A program made the translations under genes and the position numbers. Below the pieces are notes generated by a model, which had not been told where the DNA came from, ran no database searches, and was given only the letters and a program-made list of their open reading frames with translations. A stretch of 24,263 nt of DNA from contig JBGZEX010000077.1 in the NCBI GenBank assembly GCA_041846495.1, positions 1 through 24,263 of the forward strand, in the 5' to 3' direction. Below are positions 7,627 through 16,477 of this stretch, in pieces; position 1 is the first letter of the stretch; the number at the start of each line of letters is the position of its first letter. This DNA is from JBGZEX01 sp041846495. Its GTDB lineage: Bacteria; Bacteroidota; Bacteroidia; Bacteroidales; Marinifilaceae.

Positions 7627-9870
7627 ATGGTGATGGGAAAGGGTAAAAAGAAAAAGGCAATGCCCGTAGGCAAACCCGTATTGAGAGAATTATTGAACGG
7701 CATATTTTCGGAGCATCCGGATAAGGCGTTCACTTATAAGCAATTGTTCAAAGCTTTGGATTTGAATTCCATGGGAGAGCGGCGTTTGCTTGTGGAAGTT
7801 CTGGATGAGATGAGCGAAGCCGGGGTGATTTTGAAAATGGAAAGGGAACGGTTTAAGTCGGCGGAAGTAAAATCCTATGTTACGGGAATCGTCGATCTTA
7901 CGGCAGGAGGAGCCGGATTCGTCGTAAGCGAGGAAACCGAAGAGGATATTTACATATCGTTTAAAAATCTTCAGCATGCACTTGCCGGAGACCGGGTGAA
8001 GGTGTTGGTTTACGCCCGTTCCCGCAACCGGCGTTCCGAAGGGCAGGTCGTCGAAATATTGGAGCGCCGCAGGGGCACATTCGTAGGAATTCTCAGAATG
8101 TCGGGGAAGTATGCTTTTGTGGAACCTTCCGGGAAACAACTTCCTTATGATATATTCATCCCTTCGGATGCCCTTCGAAAAGCGAAAAACGGGCAAAAAG
8201 TGGTCGTGCGCATCACCGATTGGCCGGAGAATTTGAGAAATCCCATAGGAAAGGTGGTTAAGATTTTAGGTAATCCCGGAGACAATAATACCGAGATGAA
8301 TGCCATTATGGCGGAATTCGAACTGCCCGTGGAATTTCCCCCTTCGGTTATTAAGGCTTCGGAGCATATACCGGAAGAAATAGGAGCGGACGAGATTCGG
8401 AACCGTCGGGATTTCAGAGATGTGCCGACGTTTACCATCGACCCTAAGGATGCCAAGGATTTTGACGACGCTTTGAGCATAAGGCGTATAAGGGAAGGCG
8501 TTTACGAAATAGGAATTCATATAGCGGATGTTACGCATTACGTAAAGCCCGATTCCGTATTGGATAAGGAGGCCTATAAAAGAGCTACTTCGGTTTATTT
8601 GGTAGACAGAACGATACCGATGCTACCGGAGCGGTTGAGCAACAATCTCTGCTCTTTGCGTCCCGGCGAAGATAAGTTGTGCTTTTCGGTAGTAGTGCAA
8701 ATCGACGAGGAAGGAGAGGTGCTTTCCCGATGGTTCGGCCGCAGCCTTGTACGTTCCGACAGAAGATTCGCTTACGAAGAAGCCCAGGCTATGATAGAGG
8801 GAGGAGACGGAGATTATAAACGGGAGATTTGCCGTCTGGACGCTATTGCCAAAAAGCTGAGAACGAAGCGGTTCGCTAACGGCTCCATAGAATTCAACCG
8901 CATAGAGATGGGATTCGAAATAGACGGGAAAGGCAAACCTACCGGAGTTTATTTTAAAGAATCCAAGGATGCCAATAAGTTGATAGAGGAATTCATGCTT
9001 TTGGCCAATAAATCCGTAGCCGAATGGGTGGAAGGGAATAAACCCGGACGGAAGAATAAGGTCGGGTCGAATAAATCCAAGACCTTCGTATATCGTATAC
9101 ACGATAAACCGACATTGGAAAAACTTTCCGATTTCAATCGTTTTATTTCCAAATTCGGATATTCTTTGCGGATGAATTCGGAATCCGCACTCGTATCTTC
9201 CATGAATCAATTAATGGAGGATATAAAAAACCGTCCGGAACATAACGTGATAGAAATATTGGCTGTCCGTACCATGGCCAAAGCGATTTACTCCACCGAA
9301 AATATAGGACATTACGGTTTGGCTTTCCCTTATTATACTCATTTCACCTCTCCCATAAGGCGTTATCCCGATATGATGGTCCACAGGCTTTTATCCCGTT
9401 ATATGGAAGGAGGACGTTCGGTTAATAAAAAGACTTGCGAGTCCATGTGCGAACACGTATCCGAAATGGAACAGATTGCAGCCAATGCGGAAAGGGCTTC
9501 TATAAAATACAAACAGGTGGAATTTATGGCCGATAAGTTGGGCGTCGTTTTCGAAGGCAGTATTTCCGGGGTTACCCAATGGGGATTTTATGTGGAATTG
9601 AAGGATAACAAATGCGAAGGCTTGGTGTCCGTAATGGAGCTCGAAGACGATTATTACGAATTCGATGAGAAAAACTATTGTATCGTAGGAAGGCATAAGC
9701 ATAAAAAATACCAATTGGGAGATATCGTAGAGGTGACGGTCGTAAGGGCTAATCTGGAGGCCAGACAGTTGGATTTTGCTCTTGCGGATAAGGAACCCCG
9801 GATTCCGGCAGCCCAACCGGTAAAAAATATGTCGAAAAAAAAGAGTAAACGGAATAAGGATGAAAAATAA
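7627..9870 (+). CDS. rnr: Ribonuclease R (3'-5' exoribonuclease)
   Basis: It is a processive 3'-5' exoribonuclease that can unwind structured RNA, acting in mRNA, rRNA and tmRNA quality control. The 747-residue protein has an N-terminal winged-helix region (about 15-80), cold-shock domains (about 80-240), an RNB catalytic domain with the Asp cluster D272/D278/D280/D281 in IDPKDAKDFDDALS, a second RNB motif HFTSPIRRYPD, an S1 domain (about 635-725) and a basic Lys/Ser tail. Two in-frame starts, ATG at 7627 and ATG at 7633, differ by two residues; I chose the first. A near -7 element (TAACTTTA, 7603-7610) lies upstream, with no clear -33. Its 3' end overlaps the next gene by 11 bases, so it heads an operon with the M23 peptidase and the chrA pair. 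Confidence 0.96.
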   Translation: MVMGKGKKKKAMPVGKPVLRELLNGIFSEHPDKAFTYKQLFKALDLNSMGERRLLVEVLDEMSEAGVILKMERERFKSAEVKSYVTGIVDLTAGGAGFVVSEETEEDIYISFKNLQHALAGDRVKVLVYARSRNRRSEGQVVEILERRRGTFVGILRMSGKYAFVEPSGKQLPYDIFIPSDALRKAKNGQKVVVRITDWPENLRNPIGKVVKILGNPGDNNTEMNAIMAEFELPVEFPPSVIKASEHIPEEIGADEIRNRRDFRDVPTFTIDPKDAKDFDDALSIRRIREGVYEIGIHIADVTHYVKPDSVLDKEAYKRATSVYLVDRTIPMLPERLSNNLCSLRPGEDKLCFSVVVQIDEEGEVLSRWFGRSLVRSDRRFAYEEAQAMIEGGDGDYKREICRLDAIAKKLRTKRFANGSIEFNRIEMGFEIDGKGKPTGVYFKESKDANKLIEEFMLLANKSVAEWVEGNKPGRKNKVGSNKSKTFVYRIHDKPTLEKLSDFNRFISKFGYSLRMNSESALVSSMNQLMEDIKNRPEHNVIEILAVRTMAKAIYSTENIGHYGLAFPYYTHFTSPIRRYPDMMVHRLLSRYMEGGRSVNKKTCESMCEHVSEMEQIAANAERASIKYKQVEFMADKLGVVFEGSISGVTQWGFYVELKDNKCEGLVSVMELEDDYYEFDEKNYCIVGRHKHKKYQLGDIVEVTVVRANLEARQLDFALADKEPRIPAAQPVKNMSKKKSKRNKDEK

Positions 9871-11119
9871 GAAATCTCTATTGTGGGGGGTGTCGGCGGC
9901 ATCTCTTTTATTGATTGTATTGGTGATTCCCAAGATGTGGATAAGGCCTGTGGGAACGGATTCGGCCGATAGTCTTTCCGTATCGATTCCGGATACGGTT
10001 TCTGAAAATATCGTATACAAATACGGGATAGCGACGAATTACTACCGTATCGATTCCGGAATCGTAGGTAAGAATCAAAATTTATCCGTGTTATTGAGTA
10101 AATACGGACTTTCATCCGCTCAGATATACGCTTTGAACGAAAGAGCCAAGGGTGTATTCGACCTTCGTAAAATACGCGTGGGCAGGCCTTACCGGGTGTT
10201 TTTTTCGAAAGATTCCGTAGCTCGGGCCGTATTTTTCGTATATGAAGATAATATGCGGGAATATACGGTTTTCGACCTCAGAGGGAATTATAATGTATAT
10301 AAAGGAGAAAACGATGTGGAAATCCGGGAGCGGGAGATTAAAGGAGTTGTGAAATCTTCCCTTTGGAATGCCATGGTCGACATAGGGGAAAATCCCATTC
10401 TTGCCGTGAAATTGTCGGATGTATATGCATGGACCATAGATTTTTTCGGTATAGCGGCGGGAGATGAATTCCGGATGATTTACGATCAGGAGTATGTGGA
10501 TGGAATGCCGATTAATACCTATGTGATAAAAGCCGCTTTATTCAAACATAAGGACACGGATTATGCCGCCGTAAGATTTGCTCAGGATTCCCTATCCTTT
10601 TCTTATTATGACGAAAAAGGAGGCAATCTGGAAAAGGCTTTTCTTAAGGCGCCTTTGGATTTTTACCGTATTTCTTCGCATTTTTCCAACAACCGCTTTC
10701 ATCCGGTATTGAAACGTTACAGAGCCCACCACGGCGTGGATTATGCGGCTCCCGTAGGCACTCCCGTATATGCCGTAGGCGACGGTACGGTTATCGCCAA
10801 GGCTTATCAGGCATACGGAGGGGGAAATTATATAAAGGTCAAACACAATGCGGTTTATACTACAACTTATATGCATTTGTCGAGATTTGCCAAAGGCATA
10901 GCCGTCGGCAGCCGGGTGCGTCAAAAGCAGGTAATAGGTTATGTGGGAGCTACGGGATTGGCCACCGGACCGCATTTGGATTTCAGGGTACATAAGAACG
11001 GTACCCCTATAAATCCTCTGACGATGAAATCCGAACCCAAAGAGTCCGTGCGACCCGAAAACATGGAACGCTTTGTACGTCTGAGAGATTCCGTCATACG
11101 AAGATTGAACGGCATATGA
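9860..11119 (+). CDS. Membrane-anchored M23 (LytM-type) peptidase with HLDF motif
   Basis: It is a probable peptidoglycan endopeptidase or a LytM-type activator in the periplasm. The 419 residues start with a Lys-rich head and one membrane segment or signal anchor (about 7-25). A periplasmic N-terminal domain (about 50-260) has a stretch, KSSLWNAM...LSDVYAWTIDFF, that recalls the Csd3/YebM-type inhibitory or substrate domains. The M23 domain is at about 280-390: H290-x3-D294 in HHGVDYAAP, H339 in YMHLS and H372-L-D374-F. Canonical M23 enzymes have HxH at the last motif, whose second His binds zinc; here it is Asp. Whether it cuts or only signals is open. The start overlaps the rnr end by 11 bases, and the end overlaps the chrA start (ATGA). 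Confidence 0.9.
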   Translation: MKNKKSLLWGVSAASLLLIVLVIPKMWIRPVGTDSADSLSVSIPDTVSENIVYKYGIATNYYRIDSGIVGKNQNLSVLLSKYGLSSAQIYALNERAKGVFDLRKIRVGRPYRVFFSKDSVARAVFFVYEDNMREYTVFDLRGNYNVYKGENDVEIREREIKGVVKSSLWNAMVDIGENPILAVKLSDVYAWTIDFFGIAAGDEFRMIYDQEYVDGMPINTYVIKAALFKHKDTDYAAVRFAQDSLSFSYYDEKGGNLEKAFLKAPLDFYRISSHFSNNRFHPVLKRYRAHHGVDYAAPVGTPVYAVGDGTVIAKAYQAYGGGNYIKVKHNAVYTTTYMHLSRFAKGIAVGSRVRQKQVIGYVGATGLATGPHLDFRVHKNGTPINPLTMKSEPKESVRPENMERFVRLRDSVIRRLNGI

Positions 11120-11667
11120 AGGATGGGATCGGGCATTTCCGGATATTCGTTTCGTTTTTTAAGATAGGTCTTTTTACTGTCGGAGGAGGTTATGCCATGT
11201 TGCCCCTTATAAGGGCGGAGGTGGTGGAGAAAAAGCGATGGATGACCGATAAGGATTTTGTGGATATGTTGGGTCTGGCTCAATCCGTTCCGGGACCGGT
11301 GGCTTTGAATACGGCCGTATTCGTGGGGAAAACCGCAGGAGGCTTTCGGGGAGTGATTGCCGCCGTATCCGGTATCGTTCTTCCTTCTTTTTTGATTATT
11401 CTGATGATAGCCGTGGCGTTTTCGGATTTTAAAGGGAGTCCGGGAGTGGAAGCCGTGTTTAAAGGAATCCGGCCTGCCGTGGTCGCTCTTATTGCCGCTC
11501 CGCTTTGGAGTTTGGGTAAGGCTGCGGGATTGGGATGGATGGGCGTGGGGATTGCCGTTGCTGTGGCTGCTGCCGTGGTGTTTTTGGAATGTTCTCCCGT
11601 ATATGTTATTTTAATAGCCGTATCGGGAGGGATTTTACGGGGATTTCGTTTAAAACGTAAAAAATAA
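11116..11667 (+). CDS. Chromate transporter family, first half (short-chain ChrA)
   Basis: The 183-residue integral membrane protein belongs to the CHR family. Signature motifs are FKIGLFTVGGGYAMLP near the start and SVPGPVALN in the next loop, followed by several hydrophobic helices (about 75-100, 112-130, 135-155, 158-175). Full-length ChrA has two such homologous halves in one chain; here each is a separate gene, as in the short-chain CHR pairs such as Bacillus YwrA/YwrB. The transported anion need not be chromate in this organism; the substrate is not shown by the sequence. The ATG overlaps the stop of the M23 gene, and the partner gene starts 6 bases after this stop. Confidence 0.9.
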   Translation: MKDGIGHFRIFVSFFKIGLFTVGGGYAMLPLIRAEVVEKKRWMTDKDFVDMLGLAQSVPGPVALNTAVFVGKTAGGFRGVIAAVSGIVLPSFLIILMIAVAFSDFKGSPGVEAVFKGIRPAVVALIAAPLWSLGKAAGLGWMGVGIAVAVAAAVVFLECSPVYVILIAVSGGILRGFRLKRKK

Positions 11668-11673
11668 AAGGTT

Positions 11674-12231
11674 TTGGAGTTATTGGGTTTATACCTTCGG
11701 TTGTTTTTATCTTTTTTCAAAATTGGACTCTTCGGTTTCGGAGGAGGTTATGCCATGTTGCCGCTGATTCGATACGAAGTGGTTAATGCACACGATTGGC
11801 TTTCCCTATCCGATTTTACGGATATCGTAGCAATTTCCCAAACTACTCCCGGACCCGTATCTTTCAATATGGCTACTTTCATCGGATATAAGGCCGTATG
11901 CGAATCCGGATACTCCATTCTCGAGGCCGTCCTCGGAGCCGCCGTATGCACTTTTGCCGTAAGCTTGCCTTCTTTGATATTGATGGGAATATTGACCCGG
12001 CTTTATATGCGTTTTAGCGGCAATTATTGGGTGGGTTCCGCAATGAAGGGACTGCGCCCTACGGTCATCGGACTCATAGGAGCCGCCGCCCTTATGCTGA
12101 TGAACAGGCATAATTTTGCGGATTATAAAAGTCCGCTTATATTTATTGCCGTTTTTGCCGCTTCTCTTTTAAAAGTGCATCCCATCGTTTTAATTTTATG
12201 CTCCGGGATTGCCGGTTATTTTCTCTATTGA
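11674..12231 (+). CDS. Chromate transporter family, second half (short-chain ChrA), TTG start
   Basis: This is the homologous partner of the preceding gene, 185 residues, with FKIGLFGFGGGYAMLP and TTPGPVSFN motifs and about five hydrophobic segments. There is no ATG before the conserved region. A TTG at 11674 gives an N-terminus of exactly the same length before FKIGLF as in the first half (15 residues to the shared Lys), so I use it; a TTG at 11683 is the other option. A 25-base stretch is identical in both genes (11180-11204 and 11738-11762), consistent with duplication or with strong conservation of that motif. The two products probably form a heterodimer. Confidence 0.88.
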   Translation: MELLGLYLRLFLSFFKIGLFGFGGGYAMLPLIRYEVVNAHDWLSLSDFTDIVAISQTTPGPVSFNMATFIGYKAVCESGYSILEAVLGAAVCTFAVSLPSLILMGILTRLYMRFSGNYWVGSAMKGLRPTVIGLIGAAALMLMNRHNFADYKSPLIFIAVFAASLLKVHPIVLILCSGIAGYFLY

Positions 12232-12254
12232 GAGAGACAGAATGGGGGCGCAGT

Positions 12255-12272
12255 CTTTCCGAATTCGGAAAG
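12255..12272. repeat. Perfect 18-base palindrome after the chrA pair
   Basis: CTTTCCGAATTCGGAAAG is its own reverse complement. It lies 24 bases after the second chrA stop. It has no T-run behind it on either strand, so it is not a classic intrinsic terminator. It may fold at the 3' end of the rnr-chrA transcript or bind a dimeric protein. Its role is unknown. Confidence 0.6.
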
Positions 12273-12280
12273 CGGATATG

Positions 12281-12301
12281 AAAAAGACCGCTTTCGCGGC
12301 C
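12281..12301 (-). terminator. Terminator of the purN-dnaE-trx unit
   Basis: On the minus strand GGCCGC-GAAA-GCGGTC (12301-12286), with one G-U pair, is followed by TTTTT (12285-12281). It lies 28 bases downstream of the thioredoxin stop. On the plus strand the same hairpin is preceded by A5 and followed by TCTTC, so it might also slow transcription from the chrA side. Confidence 0.8.
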
Positions 12302-12328
12302 TCTTCGACTTCTGAGAACAGAATGGTA

Positions 12329-12646
12329 TTAAAGGATTTTATTGATTTTATCGACTAATACGTTTTTCGGAGCTGCTCCTACCTGTTTGTCTACAACTTT
12401 GCCGTCTTTTATAAAAAGGATGGTCGGAATATTGCGAATACCGAACTTTCCCGCAACGGCCTGATTATTGTCGACATCTACTTTTGCAATGGTGAGTTTG
12501 TCTTCATATTCTTTGGATAATTCCTCGACGATGGGGAGCATCATTTTGCAGGGGCCGCACCATTCCGCCCAAAAATCCACCATTGCCGGTTTCCCGGAAT
12601 TCATTACGATTTCATCAAAATTAGAATCAGTTACTACAATAGCCAT
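12329..12646 (-). CDS. trxA: Thioredoxin
   Basis: It is a cytoplasmic disulfide reductase of 105 residues with the classic WCGPC active site (C30 and C33) and the cis-proline P74 in RNIPT. There is no signal peptide or transmembrane segment, so it is the cytosolic form rather than a TlpA-like periplasmic one. The ATG lies 45 bases downstream of the dnaE stop on the same strand, and no strong promoter is visible in the gap, so read-through from dnaE is likely. I recall the same trx-dnaE adjacency in Porphyromonas. It would reduce ribonucleotide reductase and other partners. Confidence 0.95.
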   Translation of the reverse strand: MAIVVTDSNFDEIVMNSGKPAMVDFWAEWCGPCKMMLPIVEELSKEYEDKLTIAKVDVDNNQAVAGKFGIRNIPTILFIKDGKVVDKQVGAAPKNVLVDKINKIL

Positions 12647-12691
12647 AATATAAATTTTAGTGTATTAATACTTCTATCAACATTTGCGAAG

Positions 12692-15600
12692 TTAATTAAT
12701 TTTCAATTTAAATGCGTCATTATTTTGAAAATATTCGTACATCTCGGAACAATGTCTTAATTTGCAGGTCGTTGCTCTCATTTTCAGGTGAAATTTATAT
12801 TTATCTCCGCTTCTTGAAGTTTCCGGTTTCGGATTTTCTCCTCCGGCGGGAAGTTCCGGTGAATCTTCGGTTTCGTCTTCCTCGTTTTCTGCTTCGATTT
12901 CGTCGACATTCATTTCGTTTATACCGTTTTCGAATGTTTTCTCTTCATTGGAAAGGATAAACTGCAGGGGAATGCCCTTGTGTTTTTTATTTTTTCCTTC
13001 GTAAAAAGGGAGGGCGAATTTATCGTATACCTCGTTGATATCTCCCGGATTCAATTTGTTTATATTCACTTCTAACGTAATACTTTTGATGAGGTTGTCC
13101 CTTACTTCGCTCAGCAACTCCATGCTTGAAACCGTAAAGCGCAACTCGCTTTCGTCTTTCCAGCCGTTCCCTACCTTGCCTTTTATATAGAGGATGGAAT
13201 CTCTGATGAAATAATTCCTGTAGTTGATATAGGTCTTGCCGAAAAAAGGAATTTCATAGGTTTCGCTGAAATCTTCTATGGTGAGGATACCGTATTCCTT
13301 ATTGGTTTTCGTACGGCCTTCTCTTACGTCTACTACAATTCCTATAAGGCGGATTTCCTTATTCTTGAGTTCTTCCAGGTCTCCCATACGGGATAGGGGG
13401 GTGGCCAAAGCCTCTATTTCCATCTTATAAGGGTCGAGAGGGTGTGAGGTGAGGTATATGCCTATATATTCTTTTTCTTTTTTAGCCGATTCCAAGGCCG
13501 ACCACGGTTCGCAGGGGGGCACTTTCGGCAAGATGACTTCGAATCCTCCTTCGTCTCCGAAAAGGGAGTTTTGAAAGAAGGCGGATTCGGAACGTTTTTT
13601 TTGCCCGAAATTGATAAGGGTGTCGAGTACGGTGGAATCCCTGTCGGAGGGTTGGAAATATTGGGCGCGATGGAAATCGAAGCTGTCCAGGCCGCCGGAC
13701 GAAATCAGGGATTCCATGGATTTGCGATTGATGCATCTGTAATCCAAACGTTCGAAAAGATCGAATACGTTTTTGAATTTCCCGTTTTTGTTGCGTTCCG
13801 ATATGATGCTTTCGGCTGCTTTTTCTCCCATGCCTTTGATGGCGGCCATTCCGAAGCGGATTTGTCCGGCGGCGTTGACCGTAAAATCGTTGAAGGATTC
13901 GTTTACGTCCGGAGGAAGCACTTTTATGCCCATTCTCCGGCATTCGTCCATGAATACGGTCACCTTTTCTATTTGCGAGAGGTTGTTACTGAGGTTGGCA
14001 GCCATGAATTCGGCAGGGAAATGCGCTTTGAGATAGCCGGTCTGGTATGCGATATAGGCATAGCATACCGAATGCGATTTGTTGAAAGCGTAGGATGCGA
14101 AAGCTACCCAGTCGTTCCATATTTTAGGGATTAATTTGTCGGGGTCTGCGGATATATCGCTACATCCTTTCATGAATTCCGGATTATTTTTACATCCCGA
14201 TACGAAGGAGGCCTTGAGTTTTTCCATCGTATCCAGTTGTTTTTTCCCCATGGCTTTGCGCAGGGTGTCCGACATTCCTCTTGTGAATTGTCCCAAGGCT
14301 CGGGATTGGAGCATCACCTGTTCTTGGTAAACGGTGATACCGTAAGTGTTTTTCAGAAAAGGCTCCATCATGGGATGATCGTATGCTATGGGTTCCAAAC
14401 CGTGTTTTCTACGGATAAAAGTGGGGATGTATTCCATAGGACCCGGCCGGTAAAGGGCATTCATGGCGACGAGGTCGTCGAATCTGTTGGGTTTCAAATC
14501 CCGCAGATGTTTTTTCATACCGGGAGACTCGAATTGGAAAAGTCCGGTGGTTTCCCCTTTTGAGAAGAGTTCGAAGGTTTCTTTGTCGTCTATGGGTATG
14601 GCGTCGATATCGATATCCGTATTTTTGGATATCCGGATATTGTCCAAACAGGTTTTGATGATGGAAAGGGTGCGTAAACCTAAAAAATCCATTTTCAAAA
14701 GTCCGATATTTTCCACGAAATGTCCGTCGTACTGAGTTGTGAGCAATTCTTCGCCTTCCGTAGGGATTACCGGTATATGGTCGGTGAGAGGGTCCCTGCT
14801 GATGAGTATGCCGCATGCATGGACTCCCGTTTGCCGGATCGTGCCGTCGAGTTTTCCGGCGAGATTGAGCGTTTTTCGTATGATCGGATTGGGGGATTCG
14901 CATTCCGCTAAGAGTTTTTCATTTTGTTTGAAAGCTTTTTCCAAAGTCATTTTGGGGGCTTCGGGCACTAATTTAGCCAAACGGTTGGCCTCGGAAATGT
15001 CCACTTTCAACACCCGGGCCACGTCTTTTATGGCCATCTTAGCCGCCATACTTCCGAAAGTGATGATATGAGCCACTTTGTTCTGTCCGTATTTATGGGC
15101 CACCCAGTCCAATACTTTCTGGCGTCCTTCGTCGTCGAAATCTATGTCGATATCCGGCATGGATATACGGTCGGGATTCAGGAATCGTTCGAACAGGAGT
15201 CCGTATTTTATCGGGTCGATATTGGTTATCTTCAAACAATAGGCCACAGCGCTTCCGGCAGCGGAACCTCTGCCGGGGCCTACGATTACGCCCATTTCCC
15301 GGGCAGCCCGTATAAAATCCTGTACAATGAGGAAGTAGCCCGGGAATCCCATGGTTTTTATGGTTTGGAGTTCGAAATCCAGACGCTCCCGTATTTCCTC
15401 GCTTATATCGGGCCACCTTTCGGCAGCCCCTTCGTCGGTTAATTTTTTGAGATAGTCGGATTCCAATTTTATACGGAGGATTTTGTCGTATTCCCCTCCC
15501 AATTTCTCGTATCTCTCCCGTCCGAATTCTTCGATTAATGCGGTCTCTCCGTATTTCTCCCTCCATGTGGTTTCGTTGCCGAATTCTTCGGGAATGGGGA

Positions 15601-16477
15601 ATACGGGCATGATGGGATTGGAATCGAGTTGGTATTCCTCCACCTTTTCCGCAATTTCCGCCGTATTTTCCAATACGAGGGGGATATCCCGGAACAAAGC
15701 TTCCATTTCTTCCGTCGTTTTCAGCCATTCCTGCCGGGTATACTGCATCCTGTTGGGGTCGTCTATGTCTTTCCGGGTATTCAGGCAGATAAGGATATCG
15801 TGGGCTTCCGCATCTTCCCGGTTCAGGAAGTGGGTGTCGTTCGTAGCGATCACTTTGATGCCGAGCTCTTCCCCAATCTTCAGGATTTCGTCGCAGCAAA
15901 GCAGTTGATTTTCGTATACTTCTTTTTTCAAGCGCGGATGTTCGGTGGGGTGGCGCATTACCTCCAAATAATAATCCTCTCCGAATATCTCTTTGTACCA
16001 TCGGGCGGCATTCCGGGCACCTTCGCAGTCTCCGGCCATGATCTTCTGGGAAATTTCACCTCCGAGACATGCCGAAGATACGATGAGTCCTTCCCTGTAT
16101 TCCGCCAAGAGTTTTTTGTCTATGCGGGGACGGTAGTAAAAGCCTTCGATGCTCGAAATGGAGCATAGTTTCATGAGGTTTTTGTAGCCGGTGTGGTTTT
16201 TGGCAATCACGATGAGGTGTTCGCCAGAGCGATCTACCGGTTCCTGTTTCTTTTTCAGACTGCGCCGGGCGACGTAGGCTTCCAGGCCTATAATGGGTTT
16301 TATCTTTTCTTTTCTGCAGGTATCGTAAAAGAGTTTGGCCCCGTACATCGTGCCGTGGTCGGTAAGGGCCAATGCCGTCATGCCGTCGCTCTTGGCTTTG
16401 GATACGAGGCCTTTTATGCTGGCCGCCCCGTCTAATATGGAGTATTGAGAGTGTACGTGGAGATGGGTGAACTTCAT
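12692..16477 (-). CDS. dnaE: DNA polymerase III alpha subunit (DnaE1 type)
   Basis: It is the replicative polymerase catalytic subunit, 1261 residues. The order is PHP domain (about 1-285), catalytic palm with D442 and D444 in SMPDIDIDFDDEGR and D597 in KMDFLGLRT, fingers and HhH (to about 935), a beta-clamp motif QNSLF at 969-973, an OB fold (about 1040-1125), then a C-terminal region with a strongly acidic linker (about 1190-1210). In the PHP domain the likely metal ligands H7, H9, D16, H41, E66, H87, C137, D214 and H216 all appear present, as in DnaE1 enzymes with intrinsic 3'-5' exonuclease. The start ATG overlaps the purN stop (TAATG), so the genes are translationally linked. Confidence 0.97.
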   Translation of the reverse strand: MKFTHLHVHSQYSILDGAASIKGLVSKAKSDGMTALALTDHGTMYGAKLFYDTCRKEKIKPIIGLEAYVARRSLKKKQEPVDRSGEHLIVIAKNHTGYKNLMKLCSISSIEGFYYRPRIDKKLLAEYREGLIVSSACLGGEISQKIMAGDCEGARNAARWYKEIFGEDYYLEVMRHPTEHPRLKKEVYENQLLCCDEILKIGEELGIKVIATNDTHFLNREDAEAHDILICLNTRKDIDDPNRMQYTRQEWLKTTEEMEALFRDIPLVLENTAEIAEKVEEYQLDSNPIMPVFPIPEEFGNETTWREKYGETALIEEFGRERYEKLGGEYDKILRIKLESDYLKKLTDEGAAERWPDISEEIRERLDFELQTIKTMGFPGYFLIVQDFIRAAREMGVIVGPGRGSAAGSAVAYCLKITNIDPIKYGLLFERFLNPDRISMPDIDIDFDDEGRQKVLDWVAHKYGQNKVAHIITFGSMAAKMAIKDVARVLKVDISEANRLAKLVPEAPKMTLEKAFKQNEKLLAECESPNPIIRKTLNLAGKLDGTIRQTGVHACGILISRDPLTDHIPVIPTEGEELLTTQYDGHFVENIGLLKMDFLGLRTLSIIKTCLDNIRISKNTDIDIDAIPIDDKETFELFSKGETTGLFQFESPGMKKHLRDLKPNRFDDLVAMNALYRPGPMEYIPTFIRRKHGLEPIAYDHPMMEPFLKNTYGITVYQEQVMLQSRALGQFTRGMSDTLRKAMGKKQLDTMEKLKASFVSGCKNNPEFMKGCSDISADPDKLIPKIWNDWVAFASYAFNKSHSVCYAYIAYQTGYLKAHFPAEFMAANLSNNLSQIEKVTVFMDECRRMGIKVLPPDVNESFNDFTVNAAGQIRFGMAAIKGMGEKAAESIISERNKNGKFKNVFDLFERLDYRCINRKSMESLISSGGLDSFDFHRAQYFQPSDRDSTVLDTLINFGQKKRSESAFFQNSLFGDEGGFEVILPKVPPCEPWSALESAKKEKEYIGIYLTSHPLDPYKMEIEALATPLSRMGDLEELKNKEIRLIGIVVDVREGRTKTNKEYGILTIEDFSETYEIPFFGKTYINYRNYFIRDSILYIKGKVGNGWKDESELRFTVSSMELLSEVRDNLIKSITLEVNINKLNPGDINEVYDKFALPFYEGKNKKHKGIPLQFILSNEEKTFENGINEMNVDEIEAENEEDETEDSPELPAGGENPKPETSRSGDKYKFHLKMRATTCKLRHCSEMYEYFQNNDAFKLKIN

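Noticed and set aside
15093..16001. A 302-codon open frame on the same strand as dnaE in another phase
   Set aside because: It lies wholly within the conserved PHP-palm coding region; the product is Arg/Gly/Pro-rich shadow sequence.
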